Below the pieces are notes generated by a model. The model was given only the letters and a program-made list of their open reading frames with translations, was not told the DNA's origin and made no database searches. Made by a program: the position numbers and the translations under genes. This document shows positions 1 to 5,302 of a DNA stretch of 7,272 bases, in pieces; the stretch's first letter is position 1; each line of letters opens with the position of its first letter. The stretch comes from Desulfobacteraceae bacterium. GTDB taxonomy: Bacteria > Desulfobacterota > DSM-4660 > Desulfatiglandales > Desulfatiglandaceae. The stretch spans positions 1 to 7,272 of the forward strand of contig DAOVUP010000069.1 in NCBI GenBank assembly GCA_030632525.1, in the 5' to 3' direction.

Positions 1-1
1 A

Positions 2-151
2 ATTGAAACCCTTTTTCAACCATTGCTTGACTGGTACCAGGAAGGAGATCCAGCAGAATTCCGGGTAATACAGACAAACCTCACAAGTCATGTCAATCTT
101 TTGTGTCATGCCCTCCAGAATCTTGGTTCCGACTTATCCAAGTTAGGTTGA
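2..151 (+). CDS. 3' end of an unrecognised gene (partial)
   Basis: An open frame enters from the left edge and runs 49 codons to a TGA at 149-151. The fragment begins IETLFQPLLDWYQEGD and ends LGSDLSKLG. It has ordinary amino-acid composition and looks like the helical C-terminus of a soluble protein, but I do not recognise the family and there is no motif to assign a function. The start lies outside the window. It converges on the minus-strand YkgJ-type gene, with 46 bases between the two stop codons. That gap contains only a weak CCGG-TTTAT-CCGG hairpin (184-196). It could also be a chance open frame, since 49 codons is short; the protein-like composition and the stop just before a convergent gene favour a real gene. 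Confidence 0.5.
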   Translation: METLFQPLLDWYQEGDPAEFRVIQTNLTSHVNLLCHALQNLGSDLSKLG

Positions 152-197
152 GGACATTGTTCTCAATTCCTCAATCTGCAATTCCGGTTTATCCGGG

Positions 198-818
198 TCA
201 GGTTATAAGTTCTTCTATGGGCGTTTTTATGACTTTCGAAACAGAAAATAGAAGTGACGCCCTTTCAGGATCTTTCCCGCCTGCATTCTCCAATAGTTGG
301 ATGGACAGCTGATAGAGCTCCTTATGAACTCCACCGAGATTAAAGGTGGGATAAGATTCGTCTTTCTTGAATCCGGTCTCCCCGCAGACCCTCGGAACCC
401 CTTGTATCATGGTTGGGATTCCATAAACCCGGCATGTGATCGGACGGTAGGGATAGAGGATGCACTCGTTATTATCATTTAGAAGCGGGCATCTGATTCT
501 CGCCCTGGCCATGGAATAGGCCCTCATTTGAGGATCATTTTCGAACTCTTTGAGCATCTTTTCCAGCTTTTCAAGTTCTTTGTCCGCCTCATGCCCTCTC
601 TTCAAGGCCTCTGCCCTTTCCCCTTCGTCAAGCTGATCAAAATCCTGTTTAAGGAAGACTGCTTCAATCATAAAAAGCCCAAACACGGCGTGGCAGCAGT
701 CAGAACAATGTAGGTCGCATTTGATACATTCAGAAAACTCGCCCTCCATCCTCTGAAAGGCATGATCGGCCTTTGACACTAATCCTTCGTAAGGTTCGAA
801 TAAATAAGAAATATCCAT
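198..818 (-). CDS. YkgJ-family Cys-cluster (putative Zn/Fe-chelating) protein
   Basis: This 206-residue protein has two cysteine groups typical of the YkgJ / CxxCxxxxCC family: C31, C34, C38, C41 and C42 near the N-terminus, then C110 (CPLL), C119, C129 in the context YPYRPITCRVYG, and C145. Family members are thought to bind zinc or an iron-sulfur cluster, but the biochemical role is generally unknown. Between the groups, residues 60-100 are rich in Glu and Lys and probably form a helix or coiled coil. No signal peptide or membrane segment is visible, so it should be cytoplasmic. The ATG at 816-818 has only a poor ribosome site (TTAGAGCA). It lies 61 bases downstream of the TPR gene on the same strand, so the two may be co-transcribed, although a GC hairpin lies between them. 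A link to sulfite reduction is not shown by the sequence. Confidence 0.85.
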   Translation of the reverse strand: MDISYLFEPYEGLVSKADHAFQRMEGEFSECIKCDLHCSDCCHAVFGLFMIEAVFLKQDFDQLDEGERAEALKRGHEADKELEKLEKMLKEFENDPQMRAYSMARARIRCPLLNDNNECILYPYRPITCRVYGIPTMIQGVPRVCGETGFKKDESYPTFNLGGVHKELYQLSIQLLENAGGKDPERASLLFSVSKVIKTPIEELIT

Positions 819-839
819 TGCTCTAATTTAACCACTCAA

Positions 840-856
840 TCCCGCCGGCGGCGGGA
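840..856. repeat. 17-nt GC hairpin between flanking CAACCACTC-like repeats
   Basis: TCCCGCC-GGC-GGCGGGA forms a perfect 7-bp stem with a 3-nt loop. It is flanked by near-identical AACCACTCAA (830-839) and AACCACTCGA, as if a hairpin unit sits inside a short direct repeat. It may act as a weak terminator or processing site after the TPR gene, but there is no T-run on either side. Two similar 17-nt hairpins occur at 1537-1553 and 6851-6867. Confidence 0.55.
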
Positions 857-879
857 CTCAACCACTCGACAATGCCGCT

Positions 880-1500
880 TTACCGGTAAGGTGCCAGCAC
901 TTTTAAAAATTCAGGGTGAGGCTCAAATCCCAGTTCAACGGCCTTGTCCAAATGCTCGATCGCCTTCTTATGCTCATCATTATTAAAATATGCTGAAGCC
1001 AGGTTGTTGTGCCCGAGTGCAAAATCGGGCGCCATCTTTACCATTTTTTCTCCAGTCTCAACAGCCTTTTCCACCTCATCATTTTGAAGATAGGCGTTTG
1101 TCAGATTGCTCCAGGCCTGAACAATTTCAGGATTCAGCTCAAGGGCCTTGTTCAGGGCCTCAATGGCCTCTTCGGTTTTCATCATCTGGAGATAGGCAAA
1201 ACCGAGGTTGGCATATCCCCGGGCGTACCTCGGCTCTATTTGGATGGCCTTCTGATTGGCATCAACAACCATCTCCAGATCACCCTTTTTAAAATATATG
1301 TAGCCCAAGTTGACATAACCCTCAAACATCCTGCCACTGTCCGCAACGGCATCCCTGAAGGCCTCAATGGCCTCGTCTAACTTTCCCTGCTCCATGAGGG
1401 AAACACCGAGATTATACTGGGTGTTGGCACATTCAGTATCTTCGTCCCGGAGCATTTTTTGTTCGGCAATAAACTCTTCCGAACCCTGCGGAGTCTTCAT
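880..1500 (-). CDS. Tetratricopeptide repeat (TPR) protein
   Basis: This 206-residue protein is almost entirely TPR repeats. Five 34-residue units run from about residue 25 to 194, at roughly 25-58, 59-92, 93-126, 127-160 and 161-194. Each shows the usual small/large pattern, for example NLGVSLMEQGKLDEAIEAFRDAV, YANLGFAYLQMMKTEEAIEAL and NNLASAYFNNDEHKKAIEHL. TPR arrays are protein-binding scaffolds, so a role in assembly or docking of a partner is likely; the partner cannot be read from the sequence. No signal peptide or membrane helix is seen, and the N-terminus (MKTPQGSEEF) is hydrophilic. The start ATG at 1498-1500 has a GAGGTG ribosome site 4-5 bases upstream. It lies downstream of dsrABD on the same strand but is separated by 442 bases holding a probable terminator and a repeat element, so it is probably not part of the dsr operon. 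Confidence 0.88.
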   Translation of the reverse strand: MKTPQGSEEFIAEQKMLRDEDTECANTQYNLGVSLMEQGKLDEAIEAFRDAVADSGRMFEGYVNLGYIYFKKGDLEMVVDANQKAIQIEPRYARGYANLGFAYLQMMKTEEAIEALNKALELNPEIVQAWSNLTNAYLQNDEVEKAVETGEKMVKMAPDFALGHNNLASAYFNNDEHKKAIEHLDKAVELGFEPHPEFLKVLAPYR

Positions 1501-1527
1501 GATACACCTCTGAATTTATTATTTTGA

Positions 1528-1577
1528 CAGGATTAACCCCGCCATACGCGGGGCAGGCATGGATATTCAGGATTAAT
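1528..1577. repeat. CAGGATTAA direct repeat enclosing a 17-nt GC hairpin
   Basis: CAGGATTAA occurs at 1528-1536 and 1568-1576. Immediately after the first copy lies the hairpin CCCCGC-CATAC-GCGGGG (1537-1553), with a 6-bp stem. Tandem GACAGGATTAACAGGATT-like words are, from memory, a common dispersed intergenic repeat in Desulfobacterota genomes; this copy seems to be interrupted by the hairpin. That recollection is unverified here. Confidence 0.5.
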
Positions 1578-1715
1578 AAAATGAGAACTTACCGACCCCT
1601 TCTTCAAGGTGCAATCGGTGAATTTACTTTATAATTTATTCACACCCAAGCCGTCCTGTCTAATGACTTATAAAAATCAGGTCAATCCTGTCGGAAAAAA
1701 TATATTCAACATGAA

Positions 1716-1735
1716 AAGAGGCCGCAATCCCTCTT
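1716..1735 (-). terminator. Probable intrinsic terminator of dsrABD
   Basis: Read on the minus strand, AAGAGG (1735-1730) pairs with CCTCTT (1721-1716) across an 8-nt loop and continues into TT, giving a CTCTTTTC tract. The stem is only 6 bp and the T-run is short, so strength is doubtful. Its position downstream of dsrD and upstream of the TPR gene fits the end of the dsr operon. The MITE-like hairpin at 1753-1894 lies between it and dsrD and could itself halt transcription. Confidence 0.35.
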
Positions 1736-1752
1736 GGACAGCGACCTCTAAT

Positions 1753-1894
1753 GAGACCTTTGCAAAACACTCCCTTTCGCCCAATCTCTGCGTTGTATTC
1801 GGATTTTAATCCTCGAAATATTCAATATATTCCTGCGGTTAAAATCCTCATGCGCCTTGATCTTAAACGAAATTGAGCATTTTTCAAAGGTCTC
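1753..1894. mobile_element. 142-bp MITE-like inverted-repeat element
   Basis: The ends GAGACCTTTGCAAAACACTC (1753-1772) and GAGCATTTTTCAAAGGTCTC (1875-1894) are inverted repeats that match in 17 of 20 positions. The symmetry continues to the centre: GGATTTTAA (1801-1809) pairs with TTAAAATCC (1839-1847) and ATATT/AATAT arms meet near base 1823, the midpoint. The whole unit could therefore fold as one long imperfect hairpin. CTAAT occurs immediately outside both ends (1748-1752 and 1895-1899), consistent with a 5-bp target duplication. It encodes no protein. I recall similar GAGACCTTTG-ended repeats in Desulfobacterota genomes, but cannot verify copy number. It sits about 48 bases after the dsrD stop, so it would be transcribed as part of the dsr mRNA 3' region if transcription continues. 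Confidence 0.65.
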
Positions 1895-1942
1895 CTAATA
1901 CCATCAATTTGGCTGTGGTTTAACTGCAACCTACAACTGATT

Positions 1943-2176
1943 CTAATGATCTTCGGTTTGCCCTCTTCCTTTAAGACCGTACATTGTGCTGCTGCCGGTA
2001 GAAAAATAGATTAACTTTTCCTCATTGATCAGCGCGGTAGCGGCCTTTTTGATTGGCTTGGCCTTGGCATCGGGTATAACTTTCTGGACAGCCTTCTGGA
2101 TATCATTAAAATAGAATTTGGACTTCTTGCTCTTTTCGGCAAAGGCCAGAATCGCTTCTTTTATATCTTCCATCAT
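1943..2176 (-). CDS. dsrD: Dissimilatory sulfite reductase-associated protein DsrD
   Basis: DsrD is a small soluble winged-helix protein that, from published work on sulfate reducers, acts as an activator of DsrAB rather than as a DNA-binding regulator. The 77-residue product carries the family hallmarks: KSKFYFNDIQKAV (residues 18-30), a second helix KPIKKAATALINEEKLIYFS (40-59), and the C-terminal wing SSTMYGLKG (62-70). The length agrees with the roughly 78 residues of the Desulfovibrio vulgaris protein. Two adjacent ATG codons are present. The ribosome site AAGGAG (2181-2186) is 4 bases from the first and 7 from the second (2171-2173), so translation may well begin at the second, giving 76 residues. 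It is the third gene of dsrABD, 91 bases after dsrB; that gap has an AGGTTC/GAACCT stem (2207-2234) but no clear terminator. DsrD is characteristic of reductive-type Dsr loci. Confidence 0.95.
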   Translation of the reverse strand: MMEDIKEAILAFAEKSKKSKFYFNDIQKAVQKVIPDAKAKPIKKAATALINEEKLIYFSTGSSTMYGLKGRGQTEDH

Positions 2177-2267
2177 AGTGCTCCTTAAATAGTCTCTGCC
2201 CGGGATAGGTTCCTTTTTTTGCTTAGAAGAACCTTATTCCGGCACAGAAACTCAATTGGGCGGTTGT

Positions 2268-3455
2268 TTACTTAATACCACCAACTGCCTTTGAGACCGC
2301 CCAGGACGCCTCAGTGTATTTAAACTGGGTTGATGTCCTGTAGGTGTCATACTGCAGGCGGTAATCATCGATGAGATGCTCGGTAAAAGGAAGATCACAT
2401 TTCTCAAAGAATTTCTCCCAGCCGACCCTCTCTGCCCAGTCACCGACCCTCTCATACTTATTGGCGTCAGCGGCATATGCCTCGATTATTTTCTTTACCG
2501 CATCACACGTTTCAGGAAATCTCGGGAAGTTGTTGGGCAGGGCCGCAACAACAACCTTGGAGAACTTGGGTGGGGAAATCCGATTGGAGACCTTGCCACC
2601 CGCCATAATCGTCACGCAGTCTCCCTCAAAGTCCGAGAGGGGGAGTGCCATGCACATGGTGTAACAGTTACCGCAGAACATACAGCGTTCGTTCTTGATC
2701 TTGACCGTTTTTTTGCCATCCTCGGTCTTGGTCGGTGATATGGCGGCCGTGGGACAGGCTGCAATCACCAGGGGGATTTCGCAGTACTGGTCAAGGACCT
2801 CGTTATCAATGATCGGAGGTTTTCTATGATAACCTAGAAGTGCGATATCAGAACAATGCACGGCGCCGCACATGTTGAGACAGCATGCCATGGATATCCT
2901 GACCTGGGCCGGAAGCGTCATGCCCTGAAAATAGTCAAAGAGGTCATCCAAGACCGCCTTGACCATGGATGAGGCATCGGTTGCAGGGGTATGGCAGTGG
3001 ATGTAGCCCTGGGTATGAACAATATTAGTAACCCCGGCCCCTGTGCCGCCGATAGGGAACTTGTAGCTGCCCGAAACATGCTTACGGCTTTCGAGGTCCT
3101 TTTTCAGGGCCTCCATCTTGTCCTGGCTGTCCACCATGAATTCAATGTTGTTACGTGTGGTGAAACGGACAAATCCATCACAGTGTTTGTCTGCTATCTC
3201 ACAGATCTCACGGACATGCTCAACAGTCATGAACCGGCAACCACCGCACCGCACAGTGAAGACCTTGTCGCCATTTTCTGCAACATGTACAAGAACGCCC
3301 GGCTCAAGGATATCATGATAATCCCACTTTCCGTAATTGTTCTGGATAACAGGAGGAAAATACTGCCAGAAATGCCTGGGACCCAGGTCCGTCAGCCTGT
3401 TTTCCATGGGTTTGTCCGGGTTAAACAATCCTAATCTTTCAGTAGATAATGCCAT
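2268..3455 (-). CDS. dsrB: Dissimilatory sulfite reductase beta subunit
   Basis: DsrB forms the cytoplasmic alpha2-beta2 enzyme with DsrA, which reduces sulfite and delivers sulfur to DsrC. The catalytic siroheme-[4Fe-4S] centre is carried in this subunit. The 395 residues show an N-terminal sulfite reductase half ([20 protein letters not shown], 23-42) and [10 protein letters not shown] (67-76). The four cysteines expected to bind the siroheme-coupled cluster are C154, C191, C192 and C196 (in CCLNMC), each three residues above the numbering I recall for D. vulgaris DsrB. A ferredoxin insert follows, with CPTAAI at C234 and [11 protein letters not shown] (C258, C261, C264, C268). Nothing is missing or broken. 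The start ATG (3453-3455) has ribosome site AGGAGGG 7 bases upstream, which overlaps the dsrA stop codon; only 12 bases separate the two genes, so translational coupling is likely. Confidence 0.98.
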   Translation of the reverse strand: MALSTERLGLFNPDKPMENRLTDLGPRHFWQYFPPVIQNNYGKWDYHDILEPGVLVHVAENGDKVFTVRCGGCRFMTVEHVREICEIADKHCDGFVRFTTRNNIEFMVDSQDKMEALKKDLESRKHVSGSYKFPIGGTGAGVTNIVHTQGYIHCHTPATDASSMVKAVLDDLFDYFQGMTLPAQVRISMACCLNMCGAVHCSDIALLGYHRKPPIIDNEVLDQYCEIPLVIAACPTAAISPTKTEDGKKTVKIKNERCMFCGNCYTMCMALPLSDFEGDCVTIMAGGKVSNRISPPKFSKVVVAALPNNFPRFPETCDAVKKIIEAYAADANKYERVGDWAERVGWEKFFEKCDLPFTEHLIDDYRLQYDTYRTSTQFKYTEASWAVSKAVGGIK

Positions 3456-3467
3456 TATTATTCCCTC

Positions 3468-4886
3468 CTATATCGCATGTCTGGATCGGTAGTCATTGAT
3501 GTCACGGCCCCATCCGCCGGGCACGTCTTCTTCTTTCCAGAAGATATATGGGTTGCTCCTAGGCTCTTTCACCATCTGCGGCATGGGTGGGATCCCCAGG
3601 ACCTTAAGCAACTTGGCAACACCCTGGCGCTGGATAAGCTCGCCTAAGCGTTCGCGGTTCTTCCCTTCTTCCGGCCACCATTCCCAGATCTTTTCCACGA
3701 CCTCTTTGATGTTTTCGTAAGGGGGCTCACACTCCATAAAAGGGATGGTCAGCAGAGACATTTGTGCGCCGTCAAGGATAGGCGCCTTGGCGCCGAACAG
3801 GATGCTGACACCGGTCTCAACACCAGGCTTCAGTGCCCTCGGCATGGTGTTGATGCAGTGCATGCAACGGGTGCATTCCCTGTTGTCGATCATGAGCTTG
3901 CCATCTTCCATCCACATGCATTTGGTGGGGCAGAGATTGATTACCTCTTTTTCAATGTCGAACTTGCCCCAGTCCTTGCCTGCATGGGCCCCTGCGTTGG
4001 GTGCAAATTCACCGCCGATATAGGCCTGGACTGCCTCCTGATCGATCCGGATATCGTCTTTCCATGTGCCTATAAAGGACATGTCTGACCGGGCTATAGA
4101 GGCAACGCAGCCATTGGGGCATCCGTCAAATTTGAATTTGAATTTGTATGGGAATGCCGGGCGGTGCAATTCGTCCTGGTAGTAGTGGGTCAGTTCATAG
4201 CACATAGCCTGGGTGTCGATGCAGGACCACTCACAACGGGCCTTACCTATACAGCAGGCAGGTGTACGTAGGTTTGATCCGGAACCACCTAAATCCTGCT
4301 GGAGCACATGGCCTAATTCATAAAAGATAGGCTCTAACTGTTCGGTAAAAGTCCCGATGCAGATGATATCCCCTGTGGAGCCGTGCAGATTCATCATGCC
4401 GCTGCCCCTGTACTCCCAGAGGTCACAGACGCACCTGAGATAGTCAGAGGAATAAAACTTACTGGCAGGCTGGTTGATACGCATGGTGTGAAAGTGCGCA
4501 ATTGAAGGGAATCTCTCCTGCAGATCTGAATACCGGCCGATGACGCCGCCGCCATAACCGAAAACACCTACGATACCGCCGTGTTTCCAATGGGTTTCAC
4601 CTTCATCAAATGAGACCTGAAGCTGCCCTAACATGTCTTCCACAACATCCCTATCGATCATCATACGATCGTCCGCCAAATTCCTTCGGTGAAGGGCCTC
4701 TCTCTTACAGTCAGCCACAAAGCTGGGCCAGGGGCCTTTTTCCAGCTCGTCCATATCCGGGATGTCATGCTTACATTTGAATTCCTTGAGCTCTTCATCC
4801 GTGTAGTTGTTGAGCTCTTCATCCGTATAGATTCGAAGCTCGTCGTATTTCAACACTTTTTGTTCTTCATTTGGTTCAAAAGCCAT
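3468..4886 (-). CDS. dsrA: Dissimilatory sulfite reductase alpha subunit, with N-terminal extension
   Basis: DsrA is the alpha subunit of cytoplasmic DsrAB. Diagnostic segments are GETHWKHGGIVGVFGYGGGV (96-115), NLHGSTGDI (166-174), LGGSGSNLRTP (199-209) and PYKFKFKFDGCPNGCVASIA (246-265). Cluster cysteines C212, C218, C256 and C260 each lie exactly 35 above the D. vulgaris positions I recall (177, 183, 221, 225). The ferredoxin domain has C319, C323 and ECTRCMHC (C338, C341, C344). Total length is 472 against 437 in D. vulgaris, so the excess is all N-terminal: residues 1-50 hold YDEL, YTDEELNN, YTDEELKE before the normal ELEKGPWPSFV. The extended start is favoured because AGGAGG (4895-4900) is 8 bases from ATG 4884-4886. 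It is first in dsrABD and diverges from dsrN. Confidence 0.98.
   Translation of the reverse strand: MAFEPNEEQKVLKYDELRIYTDEELNNYTDEELKEFKCKHDIPDMDELEKGPWPSFVADCKREALHRRNLADDRMMIDRDVVEDMLGQLQVSFDEGETHWKHGGIVGVFGYGGGVIGRYSDLQERFPSIAHFHTMRINQPASKFYSSDYLRCVCDLWEYRGSGMMNLHGSTGDIICIGTFTEQLEPIFYELGHVLQQDLGGSGSNLRTPACCIGKARCEWSCIDTQAMCYELTHYYQDELHRPAFPYKFKFKFDGCPNGCVASIARSDMSFIGTWKDDIRIDQEAVQAYIGGEFAPNAGAHAGKDWGKFDIEKEVINLCPTKCMWMEDGKLMIDNRECTRCMHCINTMPRALKPGVETGVSILFGAKAPILDGAQMSLLTIPFMECEPPYENIKEVVEKIWEWWPEEGKNRERLGELIQRQGVAKLLKVLGIPPMPQMVKEPRSNPYIFWKEEDVPGGWGRDINDYRSRHAI
4786..4830 (-). repeat. 24-bp-period tandem duplication inside dsrA 5' end
   Basis: TTGAGCTCTTCATCCGTGTAG (plus strand, first 20 bases at 4786-4805) recurs at 4810-4830 with one mismatch, a period of 24 bases or 8 codons. 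It encodes the YTDEEL repeats of the DsrA extension. A degenerate third unit (YDELRI) follows at the 5' side of the gene. The near-identity at DNA level suggests recent or slippage-maintained duplication. Confidence 0.8.
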
Positions 4887-4917
4887 TATATACGCCTCCT
4901 TTTGCTATTTGCGAAAA

Positions 4918-4957
4918 AGTATATTTTAAGGGATAAACCTTAAAAATATTATATACT
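4918..4957 (-). promoter_or_regulatory. Palindrome/hairpin in dsrA leader
   Basis: TTTTAAGG (4924-4931) and CCTTAAAA (4938-4945) form an 8-bp stem with a 6-nt loop. Outer arms AGTATAT (4918-4924) and ATATACT (4951-4957) extend the symmetry past a bulge. It lies 18 bases above the dsrA ribosome site, so in the mRNA it would be a stem between that site and an unused Shine-Dalgarno-like GGAGGTGA (4970-4963 on the minus strand). It may instead be a DNA operator. Confidence 0.45.
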
Positions 4958-4981
4958 TGCCTTCACCTCCTCCCTCAAATA

Positions 4982-5026
4982 ATTATACGTGGCAAAATAA
5001 TTCTATAGTTTTTTGACCTTTATCAA
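4982..5026 (-). promoter_or_regulatory. Proximal dsrA promoter with FNR-like activator box
   Basis: On the minus strand TATAAT (4987-4982) has no good -35 box, but an FNR/CRP-family-like site TTGAC-CTTT-ATCAA (5013-5026, plus-strand reading) lies upstream and differs from the FNR consensus TTGAT-N4-ATCAA at one base. Its centre at 5019.5 is about 43-45 bases above the likely start (about 4975-4977), close to the -41.5 of class II activation. A second TATCAATCGT copy (5032-5041) repeats the half-site at an 11-bp period from 5021-5030. The regulator is unknown; an anaerobic CRP/FNR-type protein such as HcpR is a guess from family knowledge. Confidence 0.4.
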
Positions 5027-5076
5027 TCGTATATCAATCGTTCTTTAACTCTAAGCGTTACCATGGTTAAATTCCA

Positions 5077-5136
5077 TAACTACTATAACTATTTGTGAAA
5101 ATTTTAATTAGTTAGCTTTTCAAATAGTTAAACTAT
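5077..5136. promoter_or_regulatory. TAACTA/TAGTTA half-site cluster (candidate operator)
   Basis: TAACTA occurs at 5077-5082 and 5086-5091 on the plus strand, and its complement TAGTTA at 5109-5114 and 5125-5130. Two larger palindromes result: AACTATTTG (5087-5095) with CAAATAGTT (5121-5129), and ATAGTT-A-AACTAT (5124-5136). The latter covers the expected start site of the distal dsrA promoter (about 5132), where a bound protein would block transcription. The binding protein is unknown. Confidence 0.4.
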
Positions 5137-5138
5137 GA

Positions 5139-5168
5139 TTTATAATCAAGCGGCTCATAGGATGTCAA
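5139..5168 (-). promoter_or_regulatory. Distal dsrA promoter (sigma-70 type)
   Basis: Read on the minus strand, TTGACA (5168-5163) is followed after 18 bases by TATAAA (5144-5139). The -35 box is perfect and the -10 box has one mismatch. The start would be near 5132, giving a leader of about 245 nt before dsrA. The -35 box lies inside the left arm of the inverted repeat 5159-5212. Confidence 0.55.
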
Positions 5169-5212
5169 CAAAAAAACTGGGGGAATGAACAACTTTTTTT
5201 GTTGACAATCCT
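5159..5212. repeat. 18-bp inverted repeat centred between dsrA and dsrN
   Basis: GTCAACAAAAAAA (5164-5176) and TTTTTTTGTTGAC (5194-5206) pair perfectly over 13 bp around a 17-base centre (5177-5193). Flanking AGGAT (5159-5163) and ATCCT (5208-5212) add five pairs after a single bulged A. Each arm contains TTGACA on the outward-reading strand, so the repeat carries the -35 boxes of both divergent promoters. The arrangement suits a shared operator or a symmetrical dual promoter. Confidence 0.6.
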
Positions 5213-5231
5213 GCCGGTCCGTGATCCTTAT
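5202..5231 (+). promoter_or_regulatory. Candidate dsrN promoter
   Basis: TTGACA (5202-5207) sits in the right arm of the inverted repeat, but no good -10 box follows: at 17-19 bases the choices are TCCTTA, CCTTAT or CTTATT. The promoter is therefore either activator-dependent or weak. It mirrors the dsrA distal promoter. Confidence 0.3.
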
Positions 5232-5302
5232 TTCGAAAAATCCTGCGGAAATCGAGGTATGGTTAGCAGGTATAGCTGGTTTAAAAAGGGAGGTTTTATA
5301 TC

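Larger units (their letters stand above)
1501..1942. other. Repeat-rich intergenic region between TPR gene and dsrD
   Basis: This gap contains no convincing gene; its longest plus-strand frame (1609-1809) overlaps the repeat element and lacks protein-like composition or a ribosome site. From low to high coordinate it holds a CAGGATTAA direct repeat around a GC hairpin, a low-complexity stretch (1578-1715) with further GACAGGA-like words on the minus strand (1652-1660, 1684-1692), a probable dsr terminator, and a MITE-like inverted-repeat element. I could not define a clear promoter for the TPR gene. Confidence 0.6.

Noticed and set aside
1009..1380. Open frames of 100-123 codons opposite the TPR gene
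   Set aside because: Repetitive coding on the other strand explains them; no ribosome sites or recognisable domains.
1609..1809. 66-codon plus-strand open frame between the TPR gene and dsrD
   Set aside because: It runs into the MITE-like element, has no ribosome site and no protein-like pattern.
2207..2234. AGGTTC/GAACCT stem between dsrB and dsrD as a terminator
   Set aside because: The stem is 6 bp with a 16-base loop and no T-run follows on the minus strand; at most a weak processing or pausing site.
2371..4088. Several plus-strand open frames of 66-147 codons opposite dsrA and dsrB
   Set aside because: They are antisense shadows of clearly identified genes and show no independent motifs.
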